DNA of 64,000 bases from Sternotherus odoratus (lineage: Eukaryota; Chordata; Testudines; Kinosternidae). Position 1 is the stretch's first letter. Every line of letters starts with the position of its first letter. The stretch is from the NCBI GenBank assembly GCA_032164245.1, contig JAVMKO010000006.1:8075001-8139000 (forward strand), read 5' to 3'. The position numbers were made by a program, and so were the translations under genes. The notes under the pieces are model-generated. The model saw only the letters and a program-made list of their open reading frames with translations, was not told the DNA's origin and did not search any database. Of the stretch, positions 21,262 to 33,257 are shown piece after piece.

Positions 21262-22130
21262 AAGGGTTGATCTAATCTGACCTAGCAAAGGCCATGGAAC
21301 CTACCCTGCAAAATTCCTAGAGCAGTGGTTCCCAAACTTTAACAATCTGTGAACCCCTTTCACTAAAATGTCAAGTCTGATGAACTCCCCTCCCCCCCAA
21401 AAATGAATATTTCCAGGGATTTTCTCCTTTAACTGAGTATAAATTATAACAGCAGTGATCTTGGAAATATACAATTTGTTTTGATTACATGCTTTTTATA
21501 CAGTAATTATTATTAATTATTTATCATTACAGTATTTGTATTACATTATGAAAATGGCAACACACTTCCAAGATCTCACTTTGGTAGCTTGTATCACTTT
21601 GAATAAGCCTGTTATAAACCAAAGCTCTTATGTTTCATCGAGGATTATCAGATGTGAAAGAACATGAAAGTATTTAAGACGCCAACTCAAAGAGTTTCTC
21701 CTACACAAGCATTCAGATCTTGAGCAGTCCAGGCAAACAATGCACGTTGCAGCAAAGCTTAAACTTGTTCTTCACAATAATTTTAAAAACAATACTTGCT
21801 GCCTATTTAATTTTTAAAACAGCAAAAAATATCCACTTCCCTTTCCATTTCTTATGAGTCTTGAAGTTTGAACCTCAGTGTGACAGAGCTGCTTGCTTTG
21901 ATCTGCTTAGGTCTTGGGAGTCCAGGGGCTCCAGGCTGCTGGCACCGTGCTGCCCTGGGTCCCTAGGAACAGCTCTGTCCACCATTAGGGGATTTTTCCC
22001 CGAGAACCCCCTGTAACATTTCATGAACCCCCAGGGATTCACGAACCCCAGTTTGGGAACCACTGTCCTAGAACATGTATTTTAGAGGAACATCCAGTCT
22101 CGATCTTTCAGACAGACTCACAATTGACAT
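21262..22130 (-). mobile_element. CR1 3' UTR fragment, split by a hAT element
   Basis: Before the hAT element: GATCTAATCTGACCTAGCAA and GGCCATGGAACCTACC. After it: TCTAGAACATGTATTTTAGA-like sequence and AACATCCAGTCTCGATCTTT. These are the antisense phrases of the CR1 3' region in the right order, and they match the copy at 38055. The host copy is therefore older than the hAT insertion. Confidence 0.65.
21323..22065. mobile_element. hAT element, 743 bp, non-autonomous
   Basis: Ends CAGTGGTTCCCAAACTTTAA and the complement of CAGTGGTTCCCAAACTGGGG form clear inverted repeats. The 8-bp flanks are TCCTAGAG (21315-21322) and TCCTAGAA (22066-22073), 7 of 8 matching. Inside is AT-rich with no intact frame, plus a moderately GC-rich part at 21890-22020. 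It lies inside a CR1 remnant. Confidence 0.9.
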
Positions 22131-23570
22131 TAAGTGTATTTGATCAGTTACCTACCTATGGAATTTATATCATCCTCATTGATAATAGCCCTACTAGGAC
22201 TGAAATCCTCTCTGTATCTGCAGCTCTGCTATAATGCAGACAGTGCCATTGGACCCATCTGATCAACGTGGCTCAACCTAATGGCACGAACATTGAAGGG
22301 GGTGAGCAGTTTACCCTTTAAGTCTGTTGGCATCTGTTGTGATAGACAAGAGGGTGCCAGCTGTGCTGGTGGTTCTTGTATATGAAAATGGAGCCCCAAA
22401 GCCACCACCATGCTTGTTTCACATACTGTTGTCCAGGACGGAAGAACAACCAATGAATGAATTTGGTAAGAATTGCTTTAAACTGCCCACCTGATCAGGA
22501 TTTGAATGAGTAACCTAGAGGTGCATGGCTTTGTATCTGTAGCTTAATCCACCTCGTCTTGTTTATTTCTTTTTCTAACCCATTAGAGAAAAATTATTTC
22601 TTATTTACCTTTTTACTTTGTATGTTTAGGCAATGTATTTAAAAGTGTCATTGTGAGCCTACAGCTAGAAAAAGCTCCGGGTTTGTATCAGCTGAATAGG
22701 TCCTTTTCACAGTGTTTTTAGAAATACAAGTTAATCAGCACCAATTGCAACCCATTGCTTGCATTAACATTGATTTTTAAAGGAATAGACTGCAGTTTGT
22801 CCTCCTGTAGCAGCTGTGTAGTTATATTCCCAGAACAGGGCTCAAAAAAGTTACAAAGAGCCCTGTAAACGTCTCTTAATTTTTGATGCTGGTCTGACTA
22901 GAAAGTGGCCTTATCAAATTTTGTTTCCAATTTAAAAAAAAATTGGATTAGCTCTTGGGCTGAAACCTACTGTGTCATTTTTAGTCTGCAAGTAACAACC
23001 CTCTGAAAATAGAGCTGTGTAATGTAAATATGCTGATTGGTGCTGCTGGGATGGTCAGGGAAATACATTAGCAGATCAAACAGGGTAATAAATCTTCTGC
23101 CACAACCTCTCTCATTAAACTAGATAAATTAAAATTGCCTCTGGGGTATTAAACAGTTCATTATTTTGTAGGGGAGTAACACACAAGACAAATGGACAGG
23201 GTTCTTTTAATTGATATTCAGACCCTGACAAATTGATCAAGTAAATTTAGCTGGGTGAAAATTAATCTAAACTGTGGCACAGAGACTCCCAAAACTCATT
23301 GTCTCATTAGGTTTTGGGGGCCTTAGAAAATACATTTTCTTTAGTAAAATAAGCACACAAGAATTGTATGCTGTGTGTGTTAGCAGGGTCTCCAAGCCTG
23401 AAAGAGGTTGGTGACCGTATGCTTTGTTTGTTCTGACCAGTTGTAACCGCCTTGCATTGATAAAAGAATGGACCTGGTTTGCATTGTCAAACTATTGATA
23501 TAAAGACCAGAGGCCACTGATGCTCAGTGCACACAAAGCGTTACTGGTCCGACATAAAGAGAACAAGGGA
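22131..23570. other. Intergenic, no feature seen
   Basis: Mixed sequence without a recognisable gene, RNA or bounded repeat. Confidence 0.5.
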
Positions 23571-25755
23571 AGAACATAAGAACATAAGAACATAAGAACG
23601 GCCATACTGGGTCAGACCAAAGGTCCATCTAGCCCAGCATCCTGTCTACCGACAGTGGCCAATGCCAGGTGCCCCGGAGTGAGTGAACCTAACAGGTATG
23701 ATCGAGCGATCTCTCTCCTGCCATCCATCACCCCCCTCTGACAGACAGAGGCTAGGGACACCATTCATTACCCATCCCGGCTAATAGCCATTTATGGACT
23801 TAGCCTCCATGAATTTATCCAGCTCTCTTTTAAACCCTGTTATAGTCCTAGCCTTCACAGCCTCCTCAGGTAAGGAGTTCCACAGGTTGACTGTGCGCTG
23901 TGTGAAGAAGAACTTCCTTTTATTTGTTTTAAACCTGCTGCACGCCAATTTCATTGAGTTGCCCCTAGTTCTTCTATTTTGGGAACAAGTAAATAACTTT
24001 TCCTTATCTACTTCCTCCACACCACTCATAATTTTATATACCTCTATCATATCCCCCCTTAGTCTCCTCTTTTCCAAGCTAAAAAGTCCTAGCCTCTTTA
24101 ATCTCTCTTCATATGGGACCCGTTCCAAACCCCTAATCATTTTAGTTGCCCTTCTCTGAACCTTTTCTAGTGCCAGTATATCCTTTTTGAGATGAGGAGA
24201 CCACATTTGTACGCAGTATTCAAGATGTGGGCGCACCATGGATTTGTATAAGGGCAATAAGATATTCTCCGACTTATTCTCTATCCCTTTTTTAATGATT
24301 CCTAACATCCTGTTTGCTTTTTTGACTGCCGCTGCACACTGCGTGGATGCCTTCAGAGAACTATCCACAATGACTCCCAGGTCTTTTTCCTGATTGGTTG
24401 TAGCTAAATTAGCCCCCCATCATATTGTATGTATAGTTGGGGTTATTTTTTCCAATGTGCATTACTTTACATTTATCCACATTAAATTTCATTTGCCATT
24501 TTGTTGCCCAATCACTTAGTTTAGTGAGATCTTTTTGAAGTTCTTCACAGTCTGCTTTGGTCCTTACTACTTTGAGCAGTTTAGTATCATCTGCAAACTT
24601 TGCCACATCACTGTTTACCCCTTCCTCCAAATCATTTATAAATAAGTTGAATAGGATCGGTCCCAGGACTGACCCTTGGGGAACACCACTAGTTACCCCT
24701 CTCCATTCTGAAAAAGTTCCATTTATTCCTACCCTTTGTTCCCTGTCTTTTAACCAGTTTTCAATCCATGAGAAGATCTTCCCTCTTATCCCATGGCAGC
24801 TTAATTTACGTAAGAGCCTTTGGTGAGGGACCTTGTCAAAGGCTTTCTGGAAATCTAAGTACACTAAGTCCACCGGATCCCCCTTGTCCACATGTTTGTT
24901 GACCCCTTCAAAGAACTCTAATAGATTAGTAAGACACGATTTCCCTTTGCAGAAACCATGTTGACTTTTGCCCAACAATTTATGCTCTTCTATGTGTCTG
25001 ACAATTTTATTCTTTACTATTGTTTCAACTAATTTTCCCGGTACGGACGTTAGACTGACTGGTCTGTAATTGCCAGGATCACCTCTAGAGCCCTTTTTAA
25101 ATATTGGCGTTACATTAGCTATCTTCCAGTCACTGGGCACAGTAGCCGATTTAAAGGATAGGTTACAAACCCTCGTTAATAGTGCCGCAATTTCACATTT
25201 GAGTTCTTTCAGAACTCTTGGGTGAATGCCATCTGGTCCCAGTGACTTGTTACAGTTAAGTTTATCAATGAGTTCCAGAACCTCCTCTACTGATACTTCA
25301 ATTTGTGACAATACCTCAGATTTGTCACCTACAAAAGACAGCTCAGGTTTAGGAATCTCCCTAACGTCCTCAGCCGTGAAGACTGAAGCAAAGAATTCAT
25401 TTAGTTTCTCTGCAATGACTCTGTCATCTTTAAGTGCTCCTTTTGTATCTCTGTCATCCAGGGGCCCCACTGGTTGTTTAGCAGGCTTCCTGCTTCTGAC
25501 ATATTTAAAAAACATTTTGTTATTACCTTTTGAGTTTTTGGCTAGCTGCTCTTCAAACTCCATTTTAGCTTTTCTTATTACATTCTTATACTTTATTTGG
25601 CAGTGCTTATGCTCCTTTCTATTTACCTCACTAGGATTAGACTTCCACTTTTTAAAAGATGCCTTTTTCTCTCTCACTGCTTCTTTTACTTGGCTGTTAA
25701 GCCACGGTGGCTCTTTTTTAGTTTTCTGGCGTTGTTTTTTAATTTGGGGTATACA
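23571..25755 (-). mobile_element. CR1 LINE, 5'-truncated, with nearly open reverse transcriptase frame
   Basis: Minus-strand translation gives a CR1 ORF2 from PPWLNSQVKEAV (near 25715-25680) through the polymerase: GPDGIHPRVLKEL, VTPIFKKG, YRPVSLTSVPGKLVE, LVYLDFQKAFDKVPH, GVPQGSVLGPILFNLFIND, then the catalytic FADD (residues about 361-364 of the stretch read from 25677). A C-terminal part follows with [35 protein letters not shown] and LWNSLPEEAV, ending at 23781. The frame is broken once, at a run of six C at 24413-24418. The 3' end has the CR1 family tail, GGGTCAGACCAAAGGTCC-type sequence and a short ACATAAGA-type tandem at 23571-23599. The 5' truncation near 25755 is typical of the family. 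Confidence 0.93.
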
Positions 25756-26500
25756 TTTGAGTTGGGCACAGCAGATATCTCAATGGAAAACTGCAGTGAT
25801 GATAAGAGAGGTGTAGGTGGAAGGCTGAGCGTGGATCAACTTGCAGGAACCACTGAACGTTTCTTTGAAGCAAGGCATGCTCTGCTCCTGCTTTCTTGCC
25901 CCACCTGCTCCATACTGTGCTTTTTGTGTATGTTTCCTCCACCAACACCTTTCCAGTTTTGTGCAGCAATACAATTTACCACATCCCTTGTAGCCTCAGC
26001 CCTTCTCCCAGGCCCTAGGAGGAGAAGTCTTGCTTCCAGGAGACCCTCTCCTCCTGTTCCTTGCAGTGACATCCTGTGCTTTTATCAGTCTTGGGCTGAT
26101 GAGCTAACTGGCTCTTTAGCTCACCCAGCCTCTACTTACCTAATTAGATCATTAACTTCAATTACCCAATCAGCTCTCTCTGGGGGAGACATTAGGTGCC
26201 AGAGTGATCAGAGTCCTGGCTCAGCTGTTAACTCCTTTGCACTGTCACAGTATTTCATTCATAAAAGCAGGAAACCTCAAGGCTCTCTCTCATATTTCCT
26301 GTGGAGGAAACTCTTGAATGCTGCTCAGAAATCCCCCACATATCTCTTTCCAAAAGCCTTCCAGCTCCAGCAGCTGTACACTGAGGGTCAGGCTAATCCT
26401 TTTAAGATCCTTTGTCAAATGACAACATTCTTGCTTTGGAGGTTGGTTTAAATCCAGCCTCAGGCACTCTCAGATGGGATTGATGAGTGAGACAGGTTAG
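25756..26500. other. Intergenic, no feature seen
   Basis: Continuous open-looking sequence exists in one plus-strand frame across 25597-26451, but it overlaps the antisense of CR1 and shows no domain, so I treat it as chance. Nothing else is supported. Confidence 0.45.
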
Positions 26501-26502
26501 CT

Positions 26503-26813
26503 CAGGGGTAGGCAACCTACGGCACAGGTGACGAAGGCGGCACGTGAGCTGATTTTCAGTGGCACTCACACTTCCCGGATCCTGGCTGGTGGTCTGGGGG
26601 GCTGTGCATTTTAATTTAATTTTAAATGAAGCTTCTTAAACATTTTTAAAACCTTATTTACTTTACATATAACAATAGTTTAGTTCTATATTATAGACTT
26701 ATAGAAAGAGCTCTTCTAAAAATGTAGAAATGTATGACTGGCACGCAAAACCTCAAATTAAAGTGAATAAATGAAGACTCGGCACACCACTTCTGAAAGG
26801 TTGCCGACTCCTG
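26503..26813. mobile_element. hAT-Charlie-like MITE, 311 bp
   Basis: Ends CAGGGGTAGGCAACCTACGG and the complement of CAGGAGTCGGCAACCTTTCA are inverted. The flanking octamers GGTTAGCT (26495-26502) and GGTTATCT (26814-26821) match at 7 of 8. The internal word GGCACACCACTTCTGAAAGG near the right end is typical of a widespread amniote hAT MITE. Confidence 0.92.
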
Positions 26814-26821
26814 GGTTATCT

Positions 26822-28009
26822 ACTGGCATCTTTAAACTCTGAGATGAAATTAATCCTGGATGTAACTCCAAAAGTTTCAGAAGATTTACACTGTGGGTGG
26901 ATTTGACCCAGTGTTCACTCGTGTGGGGTAGGTGTGATGATGAATAGGAAAAAAATTGAGTGGGTAAGATACATGCCCGGGTGACATTGTGTGGGTTTGT
27001 GTGACTTTAAACATATAAACTGTATAAGGCACTAGAATGTCAAAGAAAATCTCATTCACAATCACATTTATATAAACATCAATTAAAAGATATGGAAAGG
27101 AATAGGGACTGTTTAACGACACAGGTGCATTTCCTCGGTAGAATTAGGGGTGTAGGTAACAAGCTCATGGCTAGACAAAAACTGATTAAATCAGAGGTTT
27201 CTTTCTTTTCTTCTTTTACATGGGTCAAAGCCCTGTATTCATTAGTTTTATTTTTTTTCTTCATTTAATGACTAAAGCAGGAAATAAACTACCACCTTCG
27301 TGTACCCAACATACTCCTTTCTTTGGAGTCAAAGTAGCCAGGAAAGTTGGGAGAGGGGCGAAAGTATATGACTCATCCATTTCCAGCCACTCATCCAGCC
27401 AACAACTGTTCCATTGTTATTTAACTAATAATGCCTTCCTTCACCAAAACTGCATCCTTAAGCAATTAAACTCCTACACTAAAGTGACCAAATAGCACTC
27501 TAGAAAGCATCTTTTAGAGCTCAGCCTTTCAACACTTTCTAAGTTTGCAATATAAATTATAGTGTGGAAACTGGTGTAACCCTTTGTGAGTTAAGAAAGA
27601 AGCATATCCCATTTCACCCAAAGAGCATTTTGTATCACTTTGAATACCATTCACCCATAACCTTAAAAACATTCAAATAAGAAGTCAGGGGGAAAGTCAT
27701 GTGCATTCCTTTCAACCATCATCTGGCCTTCAGCCCTATCAATAACATGCTCCAGTGTCCCATAAGGCTTTAACTTCTGTCTCCAACAGATCCCCAAAAG
27801 CAGAAGCCTCAGCTTCCCTGGACTTGTACTCTAACGCCACACCTCAACCATGACCTCATCTGCCTTCAGATCACTTCTCTGGCAGACATTCAGAAAGAAC
27901 ATTTGTACAGAGGTGTTGTCCTTCATGCTACGTATTGATTTTAAATGGAAGTTAGGTGCCTAAATGCCTAGGCCACAGTGTCTAGGAGTCCCGACCAGGG
28001 ATCAGGACT
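26822..28009. other. Intergenic, no feature seen
   Basis: AT-rich sequence with no supported gene or bounded repeat. Confidence 0.5.
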
Positions 28010-28200
28010 CTGCGGTGTTAGGTGCAGTACAAACTCCCAGCACAAAATGGTTTCTTTCCCCCAAAGATGGATACAAACAGATGGGTGGAACACAAGGTAA
28101 CAATGAGATAATTAACAAGTAGCCACAACACAAGAGCTGCTTAACCAGCAGTGCAAAGAGTAGTTTAGTAGAGCTAAGCTCTGGGCTAGCTATATAAAAC
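28010..28200 (+). repeat. Old interspersed repeat, same family as 29565-29700
   Basis: The words GTGTTAGGTGCAGTACAAAC and AAGGTAACAATGAGATAATT occur here. Matching words, CTAGGCACTGGAAAG and AAGGTAACAATGAGACAGTT, occur in the same order and orientation at 29570-29700, so the two are copies of one old repeat. It resembles the L2/MIR-related class seen across amniotes; I cannot name it exactly. Confidence 0.5.
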
Positions 28201-28637
28201 CTCTTTTTCCACTTCATTGACCCACCTGCTCTTTAATGTCATTTTAGAGGGATTAGCAACAACCTGGAATAAGAATATTTTGTGTAGAGCAAACAATGAT
28301 AGCTAGTTTAAAAGCAGGAAGATAGTAAGTCTCGTCCTTTGGCATTCATTTCCTTTCAAATAGGTTTCTGATTTTGCAAAGCCCATAAAATATCACCATC
28401 CAATTAGCCAATACATTTTCTTCAACCACAAATTTGCAATAAATATATTTTTATTGGGGAGTATAATATGGATCATTGAGACCATATTTCATAAGCTTTG
28501 ATTCAAATACCATAAAGTGCCAGGGGAATAGACTTTATGGTTCAGATATTGAATCTTTTAGTAAATAATTATTGAAAATGTTCCAAATCACTCTTGCATG
28601 GTCTAATTTCAAAATGAATCAGCAAAACTAAATTCTC

Positions 28638-28780
28638 TTCCTACATCCTGATTCAACAAAGCACTTATGTACTTGTTGACCTTTAAGCACATACACAAGT
28701 CCATTGAGGCCAATGGGATTTAAGCACTTGCTTAAGTTACGCATGTGCTTAAATGTTGTGCAGATTTGAGGCCCTAATAT
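28638..28780. repeat. Palindromic interspersed repeat
   Basis: Inverted words AAGCACTTATGTACTTG and CTTAAGTTACGCATGTGCTT surround a CCATTGAGGCCAATGGGAT centre, so the block is loosely self-complementary. Similar words occur near 31880-31930. This is a common reptile MITE-like repeat; I do not assign a family. Confidence 0.5.
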
Positions 28781-29564
28781 ATAAGATTTGGTTTCTTGTC
28801 CTGCAATCTTTATTCACATAGTAGTCTTTCTATGAAGTTAGTCTTGTGAGTAAGGACTCTTCATAGGATTGCAGTATTGTGCCCTTTGCTCTGAACTTGC
28901 TTTTATTTGATTAAAACAACCACATAAATAGTAACATCCTAAAATCTTGGGCTGCTCTTTGGAAACACTAAAAATACTTGGTTTTGAAGGGAGGAGTGTG
29001 CTTTGAAGCATTGGTGGAGTTAGGGGAAGGTCTCCCTCCCATTTAGGGAGTTGGTCCATTCTAGCTATTTTGGCAGCAAATCTTGTTTTCTCAAAATGTA
29101 TTTAGCAAGGGTAGTGGTGGGGAAGGGAGAGAGATTCCTTTGAACTGTTCCAGAATGTGACTAGTTTTCTCAGGTCAGCAACCAGCCGTGATGTTATGTT
29201 TTTCTGCAGGAGATCTCCTTTCAATATGTGATACTAGACAGAGAAGATGTAGACAGCTGAGTGTTATTTATATTAATTATTTGTACTGAGATAGCACCTA
29301 GAGGATGGGGGTGGACAACTGGAGGCTCAGGGTGACTGGAGCCCCTCCAAAATTTAGGGATTGCACTAATATAGAAAGAAAACTCTGAGCTTGGAATTGA
29401 AGCGAATTTATTTCACTTTATTAAAAGTGGGCACGTTTAGTCATGGTACAAAACTACTCATTAGAGTGATATTTAACTACTGTTCGTTTATTATTTCTTA
29501 ATTTTATCCCCCCGCCCCCCACCCAATAAAAAAGTTGTCTATGCCCCTTTAGATGCTTCAGTCC
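28781..29564. other. Intergenic, no feature seen
   Basis: Mixed sequence without a supported gene. GATAGCACCTAGAGG at 29290 may be the beginning of the old repeat that continues at 29565. Confidence 0.4.
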
Positions 29565-29700
29565 CGTTGTTCTAGGCACTGGAAAGTCTAAGAAGATGTT
29601 CTCTGTCCCAGAGAGTTTACAATCTAAGTATAATTCAAGGGAGAGGAGGTAAATGCAGCAAACAGCTAGGGGAATAGAAGGTAACAATGAGACAGTTACT
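29565..29700 (+). repeat. Old interspersed repeat, second copy of the 28010 family
   Basis: CTAGGCACTGGAAAG, GAGAGTTTACAATCTAAG and AAGGTAACAATGAGACAG are the diagnostic words; order and strand match 28010-28200. A reverse-oriented relative may lie at 30255-30340 (CAGTGCCTAGCACAACAGGG). Confidence 0.5.
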
Positions 29701-30378
29701 AGGCTAATATAATTCTGGAGTGTGTTAAAAGGAATGTTGTATGTAAGACACTGGAGATAAGTGACCTGCCCTAGTAGACACGGGTGAGGCCTCATCTGGA
29801 GTACTGTGCAGGGGTTCCAGAACAAGGGTGGGCCAAGGGGATCATGCCCCTCCCCGTTTTACTTGCGCATAATTTGTAGGGCAGGGGTTGTGTTGCTCCC
29901 CGACACTGCCAGCTTTGGGCAGGTGCTGAACAGCACTGGCAGGAGCTATCCACAGTCCCTGCTGGAGGCTCCAGCTTCTTCCCAGTGGTCGGGGGGAGGG
30001 ACTGAGGTGGTCCCTTAGCACTCCCTCACTTTGCGCACCCCTGACAATAGAAAGATCTTGAGATCTTAGCCTGGCTGAGCTTGAATGAACATTGGGAGGG
30101 CATATGATTTGACAACAGGTAGGTTGCTGGTTGCTAAGACTATAGCCTACCTTGCTGACCTCTATAGACTCATTGGTTTCTGGTACTCCCCCATATGTCT
30201 GGTGTCTCTTGCCTTCTACTTAAATTCGAAGCTCTTTGGGGACTGTCTTTTTGTTCTGTGTTTATACAGTGCCTAGCACAACAGGGTCCTGGTACATGAC
30301 TAGGAAGAATACTCACGACAATAAAATACATAATAATTATTTCAGATCCCAATCCAGCCAGCTGGAATGCTAGGTAAC
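29701..30378. other. Intergenic, no gene seen
   Basis: Unassigned sequence. The part near 30255-30340 probably belongs to the same old repeat class, antisense. Confidence 0.4.
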
Positions 30379-30390
30379 TGTAAAAGGAGG

Positions 30391-30494
30391 TAACAAAGTC
30401 CTGTGGCACCTTAAAGACTAACTATAAAGTTTAGGTGCCACAGGACTTTGTTACCTCTGCTATTCCAGACTAACACGGCTACCTCTCTGATTCT
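30391..30494 (+). mobile_element. Penelope-like element tail, 104 bp, with perfect 12-bp TSD
   Basis: The left arm (AACAAAGTCCTGTGGCACCT) is the reverse complement of AGGTGCCACAGGACTTTGTT in the right arm. After it comes the PLE tail CCAGACTAACACGGCTACCT. The direct repeat TGTAAAAGGAGG is exact on both sides (30379-30390 and 30495-30506). The insertion is short and severely truncated, and the perfect TSD suggests a fairly recent event. Confidence 0.9.
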
Positions 30495-30759
30495 TGTAAA
30501 AGGAGGGCCTTCCTAAACGGTCTGTAATTGGTAGCAGAACTTTAAAATCAAGTTAAAAAGGAGGCACAGAAATGAAGCCAGAAATCTCTCGATTCATACA
30601 GAAAAGCAGAGCCACCGAAGAATACTGTTAGCAGAAATTGGCCATTCGCTAAGCTCTACCTTTTTGAAGAAAGTGAGAAGATGAATGTTGCAGATGAATG
30701 CAATGATCCTGAAGGAAATGAACTGAGTGGCACGGCAATGAACTGAGTGGCACGGGGGT

Positions 30760-30958
30760 GGGGGGATAGCTCAGTGGTTTGAGCATTGGCCTGCTAAACC
30801 CAGGGTTGTGAGTTCAATCCTTGAGGGGGCCATTTAGGGCAATCCTGCTAGTGTAGGCAGGCGGATCCTGCTAGTGTAGGCAGGGGACTGGACTCGATGA
30901 CCTTCAAGGTCTTTCCAGTTCTAGGAGATTGGTATATCTCCATTTATTTATTTATTTA
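30760..30958 (+). repeat. tRNA-derived SINE (tortoise Pol III/SINE)
   Basis: Head GGGGGATAGCTCAGTGGTTT (A box), GGGTTGTGAGTTCAATCC (B box), GAGGGGGCCATTTAGGGC, and a CR1-like tail CCAGTTCTAGGAGATTGG, ending in a (TTTA)n simple tail at about 30942-30957. The inner word ATCCTGCTAGTGTAGGCAGG is duplicated in tandem at about 30842-30885, unlike the copy at 10655. Confidence 0.95.
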
Positions 30959-32367
30959 AGCTCTCTCATAGAAATCCACTGATTTCAGGGTATGTCATCT
31001 AACTTCCTAGAATATAGCCCAAGGCTGGATTAACGTTTCTGTAATCCCCAACGTGAAACCCAAGATGCTGTGAGCTCTGCCCACAGGGAGCGCCTTGGAA
31101 GCATGGCTCCACCAGACAAAGACCTGTTCATCCTGGGCCTTACCCAGAGCCCTGAGATCAATGTAAAGATTCCCAGTAACTTCAGTGGGCTTTGGATCAA
31201 GCCTAATAAGCATATTCAATTATCCACCTTTTAATTTATCACTGAGCTGTCTATAAAACTCCCCAGGGATGTGGGCTAGGGTTTAAAATACTCCTACCCT
31301 GCATAATTTCTTCCTCTTTTCATAAAAAGGAAGAGGAACTGGTGATTATGCTAATTGCCTCGAGAGTCGGAAGAACAGAGATTTTCATGGAATTTGTCTG
31401 AATTTATTATCACCGCTATATATTTGACTAAAGAGGCCCCCTAGGATTAAAATATGTTCAGGGTTTTATTATGGGTCTTTTGACTTGAACTGATTGTGCC
31501 TTCAATTAATTGCGGTCTAATTTCTGGATTTTAATAGCTCTGTCAAACAGGTATTCAAAATATCTATGTGTCTTATTTATTTGCAGGAATCCTTCATCCA
31601 TTGGTGGCTATTGATTTGACAAATTCATTTGGCCTAAAATACTGCTAAATACGTATCACCGTGGTGTTTTTATGAGTTGAGAAGAAAAGCCTTTCCCAGG
31701 CTAGTCTCTTTTCTTGCTGAGTTTTTCCTGAGGGCTGATGTGAAAATAAAACCCAGCTATGGAAGTGCTCATGTGGATTTTCAGAAGCAACATTGTGAGA
31801 ATGCTTCCCCCCCCCCCCCGCCCCTACAGCGCTTTCACGTGGATCGAAGATGCAGGTTGGTGTTATCAGCAGTAAGAGACTGATTCAACAAAGCACTTAA
31901 CCATGTGCTTAAGTGACTTGCCAAAGCTGGGCCTTAAACCTGAAAAGGGGAACCAAGGGAGGATAACATGGGTATTATTTATCCAGATTTGCTTTGAATG
32001 GCTGAATGCCCTTTAACTTTATCTACGTGGGAAGAAATGTCCTTGTTAGGGTTGATTTGATGAGCTTTGAGAGCTCTATGACTGTTTTCACAACATGCTC
32101 TTGAAGGCTTGGAAACTGACAGCAATGTAAAAAGTGGCTGAGGTACAGGAAGTGCTGTGCAGTTGGATCCTGCATTACTGGCAGCACTGAGGTGAAGCCA
32201 TCAAGTTACGAGCCAAAGTGGGGAGGATACAGCTAAGCATCTCAGCTTTGCTCCCACTGTTCATTCTTCCTCTCTCCTGATTCTGTCCCATACTTTATTC
32301 CCATGACATCCAATAGCCCAAAGTCACTGTTCCCCTGGCTGTATGATGCTTGGGTTCCCAAAACTAG
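30959..32367. other. Intergenic, no gene seen
   Basis: AT-rich sequence with a C-run at about 31807-31819. Words AAGCACTTAACCATGTGCTT near 31890 belong to the palindromic repeat class at 28638. No gene is supported. Confidence 0.45.
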
Positions 32368-32575
32368 TGCCAGGTGCACACTAGAAAAGGTTTGCCAGTA
32401 TAGCTATCCCAGCAAACCCTACTCGTATAGCCCCAGTTTATAACAGCAAAAAAGTCCATTCAGTGGTATAGCTTATACTGGTTCCGTGAACTAGGTAAGC
32501 TATAGTGTACGGGCAAAATCACATTCTGCCTGTATAACTGCGTCAGCCATGGGGCTTTTGCCAGTACAGAAATGC
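32368..32575. mobile_element. MITE of the CAGTATAGCTA type
   Basis: Words near the left (GGTTTGCCAGTATAGCTA) and right (GCTTTTGCCAGTAC) ends, plus internal GGTATAGCTTATACTGGTTC, match a reptile MITE class. A relative is at 55742-55965 (GGTATAGCTTCAACCAGTTC). Boundaries approximate, no TSD found. Confidence 0.5.
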
Positions 32576-33249
32576 CTAGTCTGTCTCTCTCTCATGACCA
32601 CTCCCCAGTTGACAGTAGGATCCAGATAAAAGCTTCTAGGGTAGGCCTGTCCTTCTCTCGTCTAGGTTTGGCTGTTAACCTAGCCTGGGTGTTAAAACGT
32701 CTATGCTGCAGCTCTGAAACACAAAGACACCTCAAAGAGGTTCAACTAAAACCAAATGCCAACCCCTCCAATAGTCCCATCCAGACAAAAGGGAAAGTTT
32801 AACCCACCCCCTTTGTCCGGGTGAGGTTGCTATGTCTAACTCTTGGGCCAGACCTTCTATGCCTAACACTTTCCACAGACTGCTTCCGACTGAGTACTTT
32901 TATCAGTAATTCATAACATGCCTTTCATTAGCATCTTTGCCATAAGAGTAACTTATAGACCCCTGACAAGTCCAAACGATCCATATAAGTTTCATTCCAA
33001 TCATTAAGACAAGCCATTCAACTGCAAATGTGTTCTCTGGCACCAATCAGTGGATCATTGACCTTACCCATATGTATGTCGTTAGTATACATTTTAACTA
33101 GATAAATGAGAAAACTTGTATTGTGAACAATTAATTTCACATGTAGAAATACACACATTGATGGCCATACAAAGTTAAAGAGCTCAAAGAAACTAAGAGG
33201 GATTGCTAGAGAAAATGCAGCATGCTTGATAAAGAGAGAAAAAAGTGTG
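32576..33249. other. Intergenic, no feature seen
   Basis: Nothing supported beyond unassigned mixed sequence. Confidence 0.5.
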
Positions 33250-33257
33250 AACGCACG

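Noticed and set aside
23781..25677. Two adjacent open frames as a host reverse transcriptase gene
   Set aside because: Sequence motifs, the 5' truncation and the 3' tail identify a CR1 LINE.
25597..26451. 284-codon plus-strand open frame
   Set aside because: It starts antisense to CR1 and runs into unassigned DNA, with no domain, no promoter and no splice context.
28638..28780. A microRNA hairpin
   Set aside because: The palindromic block resembles a repeat class seen elsewhere in the window and is too diverged and bulged to support a precursor without expression data.
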